From the NCBI GenBank assembly GCA_014773175.1, contig VXCM01000340.1, positions 177,049 to 241,048 of the forward strand: 64,000 nucleotides of DNA. The letters are read 5' to 3'. Source of the stretch: Lucifuga dentata (Eukaryota > Chordata > Actinopteri > Ophidiiformes > Bythitidae). A program made the translations under genes and the position numbers. Every line of letters begins with the position of its first letter. Positions within the stretch are counted from its first letter, which is position 1. The notes under the pieces are model-generated. The model ran no database searches, had not been told where the DNA came from, and saw nothing but the letters and a program-made list of their open reading frames with translations. Shown piece after piece: positions 1-12,800 of the stretch.

Positions 1-59
1 GGAGCTGGAAGCCTTCGACAGGGACCCGGATCTGAACGTGGCTGTCCTGTATGGTAAAG
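1..59 (+). CDS. Hydratase gene, first visible exon (left end cut by window)
   Basis: Reading from position 2 gives ELEAFDRDPDLNVAVLYGK, followed by one base of a split Gly codon and the donor AAAG|GTGAGA at 60. This is the beta strand leading into the first oxyanion-hole loop of a crotonase (typical pattern ...D..V.v.vl.G.G..FcAG.DL). The acceptor of this exon is not in the window. The intron after it has phase 1. Confidence 0.85.
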
Positions 60-3000
60 GTGAGAGACTTTTAAGGTTGAACCCAAGTCCTCCGGTTGAG
101 TGATGATGGTCTCTCTGAGGCTTTCTTGCGTTTCTCTTCACGATAGTCCATCTGTGGAAGTAACCAGACCATTTAGCACTTTTCAGAGCTGAAAAAACAT
201 AATCAACAAACCAGAAAGGAGGAACAATTTTAGGTCATGGAAGCACACCGTTTCAGTTAGGGAAAGTCATGGAATTTCCTTCATTTGCTCTATGCTGCCT
301 CTTCTCATCCTTACCATTCGTCTGCCCTTCGTCTCCCCCCCCTTTCTCCATTCTTAACACTTGACCCTCCTTCTTGCCCTCATCCTCTTCCTGTCAGTTT
401 CTCTCTTCCTGCCTCTGCGTCTTCTATCTGATTGCAGCTTTGTTTGAGTTGGACATGTCAAGTGCTTAGATCTGGCCAAACGGCAGAGGTGATCAGCAGT
501 GCTACATAGAGCACACACATGCGCACGCACACTCACAACTCTGCGAGGGGGCCTGCACTATGTCAGCTGCCCAGAGCCAGAATCATGCCATGGCTCTTAA
601 TACCTCTAAAAATAATCATCACACACACGCTGAACGAACCCCTTCCCTCGATGGAAATAATGTCTTCAACCTGGATCAACCGTTTCTCCCTGTCTCTGCC
701 TTATGAGGTGCACTCTGGCTGCAGCAGAACAAGTCTAATCATGTTCAAAAAAATGGCTCTGGAGCTTGGAGCCTCATCAGAAACTGAAAACACCATGTGC
801 TGCGGCGTAATTAACTCACTTAGCCAGCAATAAGAGGCGCAGCGGGTTATTCTGTGATTCCTGTCATGTTTTCAGGGTCCTATGTTCCCCATTTCAGTAT
901 TCTGTTAACACACATTATGTATTAACAAACTAACCCTAACCCATTATGTACTCTATTGTGCTATATAGAGCTTCGGAACATTGGACCCTGGGAACTTTTA
1001 TAGTCCCAACACACGTCCAGCAGGTTCTCCTCAGATTGACTTTCGATGCTGATTAGCAATCTGTCTACGTTCCGAGATGACAAGCATGGAGGTTCCAGTT
1101 TGGAAGTCGCGCTTTCACAAACATAAGGAAGCCATTTTGTTCAAATTAGCGCCAACACGATCGCTCTCCCTCATTCTCATTTTTAGGGGTGTTGAAGTGT
1201 TTCTCTTCACCTTGTGAAATTAAAGGTAATTTGCTCTCTGCAGAGTTTGAATATTTTGGCACATATTTGGAGTGTTTGAGATTCAGAATTCTATCGGTGT
1301 TTGCGGTCAGGTAGAGCGAGGATGGCGACCCAGCTTTGTGGTCGCCATCCTCGCTCTCCTCCGGATGCTCCGGTTCCCCTCCACAGTCCGAGAATGTGCA
1401 GCTTAAAGTGTCTGCAGGTATGAATGTGAGTATGAATGAGTTCATTTGTGACAGACTGGTTACCTCTCCGTGGTGCAATGAATGCTGGGATAGGCTCCAG
1501 AAAGATGGACATACCTTTTTCATCTTAATGAATCAGTTTTTTGAGTATAAAGCTTTAACAATGCAAGAAAACAGTACAATCCAAGTAAACTGAACGATGA
1601 ATTTCCTGAAGCCGATGCGATTCATCTCAATTTCGAAAATACAAACTACTTTCTTTTCCTTGAGTTGTTGTTAGTTCATGCTCAAACAATCTCAGCCCAC
1701 AATGCTCGAGGTTTCCAATTTTTCGCTAATCTCCAAGTTTCTTTTGCAACATGCCTGCGTTTGTTAACATACGGAGAGAATTTCTGATGTTGTAAATGAA
1801 ATGAAGAGCCCTCTGTCAATTCATCTTCTTAGCTTACTAACCAACTATCTCTAAAATTATCCAAAATTCCTATGACATCCTGAGGAGATGAGCGCTTTCT
1901 AATTGCTGCTCTTTTCTTCATATGGCAGCTGTGAAGTTTTTGGAGCTCCATCACATCGCTTCTTCCACAAACAGCACGAAAATTGCAACCCCACTGTAAA
2001 TAATTTTCTGAAGCTGAAGGAATGAAATCAAGTCAACGGCGCACATTTGGGGCTATTTCAATGTGACAGGGTGAGTTTGGTGTATGTTACCCTCCTCAGA
2101 GCTGAGAAAGGAAGGAGGTGCATTTTTCGGCAAGTGGCTCTTCTGCCAAGATTTGCATCCCCAGTGTAAATAACTTTCTGAAGATGAAGGAATGAAATGA
2201 CATCAAAAACGCAAATTTGGGGTTATTTTTGTGAGACAGGGTGAGTTTGGTGCATTCAAGCCTGCCCAATAGACATACTGTAGTGTTATTGTTATTGCCT
2301 CTAATGCAATTCTCGGCAGAGATGCGGATTTTGGCACAGCACCGGTCGATGGGTGTTGCTGCTGCTGCATGTGTTTGTTTCCATCAGTTTATTACTGTCA
2401 GAGAGAAAGAGAGAGAAGGATTTTTATGAGCCCCTGCCTGAGCCCGTGACATCGTGTTTGTAAACCTCCTGGGTAATGCTGTAATTACCACACGAATCCA
2501 ACGGAAGGGGCTGTGGTTTGAGCGCATTACTCTCCCATTAATGTGAATATTGCATATGCGCATATGTGTGTGTGAGCGTATGGATGATCTGCGTCTATGT
2601 ATTGGATTTGGGAGCCGTTTGTGTGCCAGCCAGCCCCAAAGCAAGGTGCTATCCAAATTGCAGCCCTCGGACTCCAGCTCAAGTTGTTTTTTTTTTTTTT
2701 TTTTTNTTTTTTTTTTTTTTTTTTTCATCCTCATCATTTTCCCTTCCTCTCTGACTTTCCAGCTGCCATACTTTGTAATTTTGTGGTCTCTTCCAGGAGG
2801 GAATTTCTGCGCTGGTTATGATCTGAAAGAGCTAGCCAATCACACAGTCTCCCTCAAATTGGAGCAAGATGTCACCAAGGGTCCCAGTCCGATGGTGAGC
2901 ACTGCTTAGACTGTATGTGTGTCTGCGTATGTACAATAGGGAGGGTTATATCTATATTTTTTTAATGATGTTACAAGGTTCAGAATTTTCCACAAATATA

Positions 3001-3658
3001 TAAAACCACAAAATATGGTGTTGAAGAAGAGTGGTGAAGATCAAGGTGATGTTTTGGGAGTTTAGGGAAGTTTGCGTGTGTTTTGTGGGGAGTTCATGTA
3101 AGGAAGAGCCTGAGCTGTTTGGCACACTATAAAAGATGACTGTAAACTTTCAAAACTGCATAGAATGTGTTTGGATTGCATGTTAAGTCTTTAGAATTGT
3201 TCCAGAATTTGCCAGAATTTGGATCATTTGCTGCTCCTTTGTTTGACACTTTCAGACTTGACTCAGAGACAGAATCTGGAAACTAACCAAATCAGACCAA
3301 ACCAAAACTCTTGTGTTCTTCAGGGTCCATCCCGGTTGGAGCTGTCGAAGCCGCTGATAGCTGCTGTCAGCGGCTACGCCGTGGCTGGAGGACTAGAACT
3401 GGCTCTGCTGGCAGACCTGAGGGTGATGGAGGAGAGCGCCATCATGGGGGTGTTCTGTCGCAGGTTTGGTACGTCTAACACATGACAGTACAACTGCAGC
3501 TTCTACCTCCACTGCTCCCATATATACTACCACGTATCTATACATACATACTAATATGACTACTTCACTACACTTACTGCTAAGGTTGCTACTTCAACTT
3601 TGAGTTCTTCTTCTTCTTTTACCATTTTCTAATCCCATTACTTGTCTTTGTTGTCTTT

Positions 3659-3690
<32 letters not shown>

Positions 3691-3751
3691 GCTACTAGTA
3701 CTACTACCATCGTTCTACAGCTACTGCTATTGCAGCTACTGTAGAACTATG

Positions 3752-3793
<42 letters not shown>

Positions 3794-3819
3794 NCTATTG
3801 CAGCTACTGTAGAACTATG

Positions 3820-3861
<42 letters not shown>

Positions 3862-4918
3862 CTAACTGTAGAACTATGATAGTAGTAGCAGTGCTAGCTG
3901 TAGAACTATGGTTGTACTACTACTACTACTACCACCATAGTTCTACAGTAGCTGCGGCTATGGTACTAACTACTACTACTTTTACTACTACTACTACTAT
4001 AGTTCTACAGTAGCTGCGGCTATGGTACTAACTACTACTACTTTTACTACTACTACTACCATAGTTCTACAGTAGCTGTAGAACTATGGAACTACGACTA
4101 CTACTACTACTGCTACTACTACTACTACTGCACCAACAGTAACAGAGCCAGTGACCTTACTTTAGCGAGGCCAGACTATCTCTCTCTCTCTCTTTCTCTC
4201 TCTCTGTCTCTGTCTCTAGTTCCTTCTGTCTTTGTTTACTCATCTAATTATATCTGACCATGAAAGTATCTGGGTGTATTTCTTTGTATCCACTCATACA
4301 TCATCTGTCTCCTAATGCCAGGAAGTCAGCGCTGTTACTATTTTACCCTGTGTTATCACTCCAGCCTCCTCCTGTTTGTGTGTGAGGACGGAGTCATCGT
4401 GTGATAACACCAGTGACCGTGACCTTCTGGCATGGCAGCTCCAGTCTGCTGGGCAGTCTAGATAAGTAGAAGAGGAAGCAACCAATCGCCAGGTTTCCAC
4501 TGCAGGGCCCGACAGAGCTTACATATTATTTATGTCACACGATTTCCTCATAAACACCGTTTTCCTTTTTTGGCGTCTCGTAGCCTAACTGGCACGGTTT
4601 GCCCGCTGCCTCTGCTGCAGTTTCAAAACAACAAGTAGTGCTGTAGACTTTCTGCTGTAAACAGCTTTAGCTGATCCGGGTCCCAGGAAGTCTCGGTTGA
4701 TTTTTACAGCGTAAAAGCGGTTGGCGTTGGACTGTTGCAGCATCTTTCATACACTGCTGCTGCTGTTCTGCTGGAGTGCTTAAAATACAACTCCGGTGCT
4801 TATAAATACAACTGTTGTACTATAATTTACTGACATACTAGATTTAGAATGTAAACACACAGGGCTTATCGTCTCAAGCCTGTAATTTAACAGGAGAGCA
4901 TCCTGGCAGCACCCTTGT

Positions 4919-4954
<36 letters not shown>

Positions 4955-7900
4955 NAGACTGTCTGGTGGCATTGGCAGGTCCTTGCTGCCAGGCCACCAT
5001 GTGCTGCCATGCTGCAGTCTGTCTGATGTGTTTCTTTTTCAGCGAAGGAGCCATTTCGCTGTCCAAACAACACACAGTAGTCTTTATTTGATTGTTGAAC
5101 AGTTGTAGTGGATAATAACATCATATAGCTGTTTGTTTTTTGCAGTATATCCCTATAAACCTTTCAGCAATGCTGTTTAAGTAATGACATTTTACAGAAA
5201 AAAGTTTGGTTTCTGGGCTTCCATTACAGGTAGACCTGTTCATCCCAGAAAAGTCCGACACTTGATTTTCTGAAGTACTAAAAGTGAAGAGTGCAAATTA
5301 CAGTGAAGAAAAAGAGGGTAATTCCCTTACTAAATTTAATAAGCTCCAAAATGGAGTTGACTTTGGCAGTGTTTTGAGCAGCAAAGTCTTCATCAGATTT
5401 ATACAATCTTTACTGTCTGCCAGACATGTGTAGGCAAAGGGACCCTTCAGAAATAGAACTAAATAGAGTAGAATGACATGTGACTCCTGATATCAGCCTT
5501 ATTAGAATCAATATGGATTATCAATGCATCTTAGGATACAAACATCCAAAATTGTTTCATGTAAAAAGAAATAAAAGATCCTCAGTTCACTCTCTGTCAC
5601 TTTAGGGATGTAAGTCATGAAGCTTCTGCCATCAGCTCCAAACTATGTTTGGGAGGCACAAATGAGCATCGCTGCGGTTTCTACACATTAAGCAATTGCA
5701 CATTCTCTTCCCATAATTAATTCTCAGCTCTTCATTGCCACAAATCCTCAAGTCTGTTTGTCAGCACATTTGACTTGTTTCCTCCAGCTTTGTGGAAATT
5801 GCGGTTTTTCAATCGGATGTGCTTTTGGCAGAGTAATAATTACGTTACATATTTTTACACCCATACTTTACTTGGTTGTAAGATATACTGTGTGACCAGT
5901 GCGTTCCCCCTGCAGGCCTGTAGTTACTGTAGTTTAAAATCTCTGTCACAGTGAGAAAACATTAGAAAACATTAAGAGGATTTAATGAACACCCACCCCA
6001 GGAAGCTACACTATGTTTCTCATTAGAAGTAGCTGAGTAAGTTTAAAAAACTCAGATTTTACGGTCCAGAAAGACGCATGCATTTCAAATTATTCTGTTT
6101 TACCATTACTAAACAATGGAAAACTGCACTTCCCTCCCCATTTGTTTCAAAAGTAGAGCCATTCTGTGGGAGACACCGTTTATTTAAAGATCCCATGTTT
6201 CTGTAGGTTTGCTGAATATTTCTTTTTAATGGTTGAATCCTGTAACCGTTTTTGGGCCAAGCGCAGATGAGAACAGCCGGAGGGAATCCCCGGTGGCTTT
6301 GGAGTCGAGAAACCCTCAGAGGCTCACTGCACCACTCTGATGTGGGCCAATAGCGACCACAAGGGACTGACAGCTTTCTGGCATGTGATTGGCTGCCGAA
6401 CCTGCGGCTTCCTGTCTGGGGCCCCTCTGCCCCGCTGAAGAGGAAATGAGAAGGAGGAGATGGTTGCGTCACACAAGTCTGATATTAGTGCACAGTGTCT
6501 ACTGCTCAGTAGAGTTTAAATGAAAACCACCATTCTTAGCTAATTCCCTGATGCTATTTTGGTTTCTGAAACCAGTGGAACATCACAAAGCAAAAAAATG
6601 AGTTGGCACAGGAAAAGGAAACTTAAAATAGTCCAGTAATGCTCCATACAAGGAGTGTTTTCTTTCAGTGGCAAAGCTAAATCAGGCAAGAAGGATGTAA
6701 GGATTCTCAGTGAAGTACGCTTCTGATTTGCCATTTTTAATGGCGGCCCTTTGCTAAGTTGAGAACCTCCAACGCACACGCACACACACATCTGCAGCAT
6801 CCCGCATACTTCAGCACATCCTTCCTTTTTTTCGTCCAAGTCCTCTTTCATACCTCGCAGAGAGAGATAGATGAGGAGAGCCAAAGAAGAAGCCACATGT
6901 TGAAGGGAAGTTGTACCTCAGTCCAAAGCTGACACAACATCGGCCAATTCAAACAGCTGCTCAGTGAGTTTGAAACGGGGCTTCATAGTCCAGCGATTAC
7001 ATCATGTCGCTTCAAAACTGTCACTCCTGTTGAAACTTCAGGCTTCTTTTCCGTGAACGTGAATGGACAGCTGTTGTGTTGAGGGCTGGATAGCAATTGA
7101 TGGTTTTTGGCAAATATTAATAACTGCACGGTGGTCTAACTATTGCTGAATACAGGGGTGCTCAAATACAAATCTTAAAGGTCCACAAAGGAAATTTTCA
7201 GTAAGACAAAGGTCCGTTTATTAAGGTCAGTCAAGCCAGGGTCAGATTGTGTTGGGGGGCGGGGGATGGGTGGGGAGGTGATGGTGGTATCCCCGCCTCT
7301 CCCAATGGCCAATCCGCCCTGAGTCAAGCTAATGCTGATGAAACTAGGTGCACTGTCAACTCTCAATCTGTGGTGTCAACTCTCAATGAGCCCAACGCCG
7401 TGTCAACCCATCATTGTCATGGAGACAACAGGATGCTGAATGTGATTGGACCAAACCAAAGCAGAGTAGACATTCTCACACAGATAGTGGAGCAGTCNTG
7501 AATGTGATTGGACCAAACCAAAGCAGAGTAGACATTCTCACACAGATAGTGGAGCAGTCGGACACTCGGAGCACTGCTGCAGTGGAGAAAGAGGAAAATT
7601 TTGACACATTGTGTGGCAGCGATGTCTTGTAGATAATACATAAAGTATAATTTGCTCAGAGTCCAGAGACAGTTGTGGTTCGGTCTGGATCCGGATTGGA
7701 GTCCAGACTTTGAGGATGACTGCTGTATAAACTGTTAGTACCACAGATCTACTTGTCTGTAACCTCTGAAGTCTTTAAGCTCTTTCTTAAGAATTACCAC
7801 ACACCTGCTGCTACTTTCATAGTTTCATCCACAGTTTTCAGCCTTTGTGGCCTTGTATAGCGATACTCTCCAAGCTAGAGAACACACAGCCACACATACA

Positions 7901-9002
7901 TGCGTGCACACACATAACAAACACTCATCTAAAGACATTAAATGAAGATAACTCATCTTTGACCCAGCCCAAAGGTGCTATTTTCGCTTTGATTGAGCGA
8001 GCATTTCAAAGTGAGCTTTTGTGCTGAAGATCTACTTTTATCCCTCCGTTCTGGAGTCGTCCGGAACTTGTTAATCCACATCAAACTTAATCGCATTACC
8101 CTCATGGGAGTCCATTGTAGTGGCTTTTGCCTTTGATGTGGTGAGAATGCTAGCAACAACCCGGAACACCTCAGCCTGTTGTATTTCACACCGAGTCTTC
8201 AGGCTTTGAATAGTTGTAGGCTGGTTGATATCATGGCTCCTGGAGTGTGTCCTCGTCCTGCGGTACTTGATACCAGCATCAGGTACACAAAGCAGCCATT
8301 GTTATTTTAAGCTCATCTTCACAGAGACATCAGAAGTCAGCCACACAACAGTTAGTACACTAGGGATTCAGTGTCTTGCGTGGACACTTCAGCAGCATGG
8401 ATACTAGCTGATGCTCACTACACCTCCCTGCAACCCAATGTGAGTTTATATTTAAACAATAGACTTTGCTGACTCATGTACAACACAGTTAATATTAAAT
8501 CTGAGTCACAACAATCAGCTAATCTGCTTTGAACAGGAAGGCAGTATGCAGAGAGGGAAACGGAGCTCCATCTCAAATGTTTAGATCATTATTTAAAGTC
8601 AAAGATGACAAATGCACTCTTTTTGTGTTGTGGACACTGACTGATAATCTGGCGTCAGGATCGCCGCCAAACATTTCCCACTGAGTAACACGGGATCAGA
8701 AGCCAAAACTCTCAACCTCAGCCAGGGTCCCGCAAAGCCAGACATGCCTTTTGAGTTAAAACTACTTCAAGGAGATGTTCCCCCAACATCTCAGCTCCCA
8801 TTCATGTGGGACAAAGCGCAGGTCTGTGTAAATTCCTGCAAACAGGACACATCAGAGATGAGGGGCTATCAGAGAGAGAGGGGGGGGANGGGGTGGGGGG
8901 GTGCAGGAGACGAGTGCTCTGGATAAGACGGGAGATCCTTCCGGTTGCTGATAGCAGTGGTGCCAACAGCAGCACCAAAGACAGACTACAGGTCAAACTG
9001 AC

Positions 9003-9042
<40 letters not shown>

Positions 9043-9794
9043 NTCTCTCTCTCTCTCTCCATCTCTATGTGCATCTCTCAGTCTTTCCTAGCCACACTCC
9101 TGTCCATCTCTCTCATTCCTATTCCTTCCTCTTCCTTTGCTGTAATCACGGGTGATAATGCTGAACAAGCATAAAGAAACTGTCTGCACCCTCATCTTAT
9201 CTACTCTCTGTCCCTGAGGAGAACAAGAGGACATGTGTGTGCGTGCGTGCATGCATGTGTGTGTGTTTTCACACTTCACAGACGTGTGCATGCATCCTCT
9301 TGTATATGTACGTGTGGTTAAGACAGAGATCCATGGCTGAAACATTCAATCTCACTCGTCATCTCAGTAAACACTGAAAGAACCTTGACTCGCGCAGTCA
9401 CACGTGCACACACACACACACCTGTGCTGCAAAGATCTGCGCTGAGTTTTATGATTTTGTTGCTGCAAAAGGAATTGAGGTATCATTTATGTTACATTTC
9501 ATCAGCTCGGGGTGCTCAGCTACATATACCGTCTACTTCACATTTCAGTAGAATGCATTCCAGTAATAAGGGATGACTGAAAAACTGAGTGAAATCTAGT
9601 ATTCACAGACAGCATAACCCNCCCCACCCCCCTCCATTCCCTGCCTAATCACAGTCTTCTGTCTGTCAGAAAGCCACATGTGCTGACTGTCTGAACCCAA
9701 ACCAGGCCCCTGGATTGGATGCACATGTATTAACACCGGTATTCCATGTATTCCGATTTGATTTATTTGAACGACATGGAGAGGGAGGGAAGGG

Positions 9795-9825
<31 letters not shown>

Positions 9826-12800
9826 GGGGAGAGAGAGAGAGAGAGAGAGAGANNNNNNNNNNNNNNNNNNNNNNNNNNNNNNNNNNNNNNNNNNNNNNNN
9901 NNNNNNNNNNNNNNNNNNNNNNNNNNNNNNNNNNNNNNNNNNNNNNNNNNNNNNNNNNNNNNNNNNNNNNNNNNNNNNNNNNNNNNNNNNNNNNNNNNNN
10001 NNNNNNNNNNNNNNNNNNNNNNNNNNNNNNNNNNNNNNNNNNNNNNNNNNNNNNNNNNNNNNNNNNNNNNNNNNNNNNNNNNNNNNNNNNNNNNNNNNNN
10101 NNNNNNNNNNNNNNNNNNNNNNNNNNNNNNNNNNNNNNNNNNNNNNNNNNNNNNNNNNNNNNNNNNNNNNNNNNNNNNNNNNNNNNNNNNNNNNNNNNNN
10201 NNNNNNNNNNNNNNNNNNNNNNNNNNNNNNNNNNNNNNNNNNNNNNNNNNNNNNNNNNNNNNNNNNNNNNNNNNNNNNNNNNNNNNNNNNNNNNNNNNNN
10301 NNNNNNNNNNNNNNNNNNNNNNNNNNNNNNNNNNNNNNNNNNNNNNNNNNNNNNNNNNNNNNNNNNNNNNNNNNNNNNGGGGGGTCAAATAGAATCAGGG
10401 ACTTGGAGGAATTAGGGAGTCGGGATTGCAGCGTGGAACTTGGGAGCAGTGAACGGTAGAAAGTATGTCAGTTCCAGCTGGTGCTTTTTAGCAATTAGGA
10501 CGGATGCCAGAAGCTTGCTATACCTTGTAGTTCAATCTCTCTTCGTTTCTCTCATTCTCTCTCTCTCTCCCTCCTTTCTCTCCTCTCCACTGGACGGAGT
10601 AACAACCTAAATGCGTCCGTAGAGACTGAGAGTAAAGATACATGGATGTAGATCACGGTGTGGTTTGAGTTGTCACATACTGACAAAGAAAGCAGAGTTA
10701 CGGTTGAGGAGTAAAATTGTTTCAAAACTTTCTTCCCCCGACACCTGCAGCCCCGATTAATGCCAGCAGTATATCACACGCTGTTAAAGTGCTGTTTTCA
10801 CACCGCTCGGGTGACTCGAACCCACTGCACTGACACAGTAGCCTGCATTAGCTTTCAGCTCGTACAGGCAGGTTGTAAGTCATTTTTAAATATCCTCATA
10901 TCCTGCATTTCTCTTTCATTGCTTCATCATGATTGCTATAATCAAAACTAAGTATCCTGTGATGTATGTCTGAGACACTTTCAAATGATGTTTGAGTATA
11001 AATGCGTTTGTCTGAGATGAAGCAGGGGATGATTTGGATGTATTCCAGTACATCGTGGTACGTTTCAGTCTCTTTGCAGCACTTTGTGTCACCGTTTGCT
11101 CCACAGATGTTTTATGAGTAGCTGATGCTCGACTGAAAATCTTATCTTTTTCCAGGAGTTCCATTGATTGATGGAGGAACGGTGCGGCTCCCACATCTCA
11201 TCGGTCTGTCACGAGCCCTTGACCTGATTCTGACTGGACGGCCAATTGGAGCGCAGGAAGCCCTCGCCTACGGATTGGCCAACAGAGTGGTTCCTGATGG
11301 CCAAGGTACTGCTGTTAGTGTTTATCCTGAAAAATTAATTGGAGCGATTTCCTTGTTTTCACAGAAATTGATGAGTTCAGCTTCACGATCACTGGGCAAA
11401 TGCCATTTAAAACCTACACGGTTATGCAGTTTTTGTTTATGAATTTGTATTCCAGTGGTATTTGCATATAGCCAGACCTTTCTGTCCACTTTATTCTATT
11501 TTATCATCAGAGCAGTGCTGGAGACATGTCTGGCTGAAGGTGTTGTCAAGTGTGAGGTGATGAAGAAAAAAAATCCAAGGAATATTATTTTAATAAACTA
11601 GTGCAGTGCCCGTTCAAAACGTGCCTGTTCAGAATGGGCCAGACATTAAGTTGTGTGCTGCAGCCTGCCATAATTTTGCCATAATTTCTGCCATAATTTC
11701 TAATTATAAAGACAGAGATTTCTGTCTTTATAATTAGAGATCAGTCACAAACAGAACTCGTCAGTTGATGTTTACATAATGTTGCTGTTGCAGTATTTGT
11801 TTGCCCATGAAGATGTTTCAAACTCATTTTAAATGACCACATAATATGGAAGGCTGGAGGTAGAGGCAGAAATAGAAATCATTACTCACTGTGAAACATC
11901 CATTGAGTCAGAAGACTCATGTAGACCCTGACCAAAAACAGGTCCATGACCCAATTTAGGTCAGGACCCTCAGTTTAAGAAACACTTACAGGGTAAGATC
12001 AGAGAGACTGATATATAATCTGAATTTGTTCCGGTGAATCTGTTTTCTAGATTTGGCTTCAACACCTTGCTCAAGCAATAACTCACCGTCAGTGCTTTCT
12101 GCTGCCTTCATTCAAGCAGCATCTGAGGATTAAGCTGCTCATGAATTTCAATATGGCATTTCCTGTGTTATATTGATGCACTAACGCTCCCGCAGCTTTA
12201 ATCCCAACAAGGCTTTCCACATGCTCTCCGCAACTCGACCTCTGATTCCTTCTCTCCTTAGACGTTATTAGAAGATTAACTTAAATCTTTTAGGAAGTTC
12301 CTCTTTCCCACAGTCAAGCCTCGGGTCTAATTTGAGGGACGATCACTTAGCGAGGCTTCACATCAGAAGCAAACAAAGTATCGGCAAGTCACACACACAC
12401 ACATACACACACATGCAGGGCATCAAAGTCTGCCATCATCAGGCGTAGTTTGTTCCACAGGGCTGATCTGGATGCGATCCAGCGCTTTCATGTGGTTGAG
12501 GGAACACGGCAGCACGACTAAAGCTTATGGAGCACCGCAACATCGGGGAAACTAAAATCCAGAGCGGCTCATTCATTGAAGGGCTGCTGATATTTGCTGC
12601 TGCAGTAGAAACTAGTTGTAGTACTTTAAACTTCTCTGTGTATTTTATGATACAGTAGGAATTGCTTTATCTTTTTTTTGTGTACATGCTGCACGTTTGT
12701 CCATGTGTCGTATTAATTTCATGTTGCTCTCAGCTTTACAGGCAGCCGTGCAGCTAGCAGAGCAGATCAGCTCCTTCCCGCAGCAATGCATGCGAGCCGA

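Larger units (their letters stand above)
60..2796 (+). other. Intron of hydratase gene (2.7 kb)
   Basis: No coding sequence was recognised. The intron holds a perfect hairpin at 1313-1357, a decayed retroposon tail at about 1408-1503, an imperfect 107-bp duplication (1979-2086 and 2149-2255) and a poly-T run at 2687-2725 interrupted by one N. Confidence 0.85.
3469..11155 (+). other. Intron of hydratase gene (7.7 kb)
   Basis: No coding sequence was recognised. It contains the TAC/TAG array at 3659-4129, (CT)n at 4179-4217, (GT)n at 4921-4954, a 61-bp single-N duplication around 7498, a G-rich tract with N at 8889, (CT)n at 9006-9059, and (GA)n running into a 526-base gap. The stretches between these (about 4960-7430 and 10380-11150) looked unique and featureless by eye. 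Confidence 0.8.

Noticed and set aside
3659..4129. CRISPR-like alternation of repeat and spacer in the TAC/TAG array
   Set aside because: The 'spacers' are the same sequence in both orientations and the 'repeats' are variable triplet runs; the host is a vertebrate.
6059..6472. Open frame of 137 codons on the - strand in the hydratase intron
   Set aside because: No domain, odd composition, no supporting gene structure; probably chance.
9715..10459. Long open frames spanning the N gap
   Set aside because: Made almost entirely of unknown bases plus (GA)n; not evidence of coding.
11667..11738. MicroRNA precursor
   Set aside because: The stem is only 18 bp with a 4-base loop, shorter than usual precursors, and no pairing continues outward.
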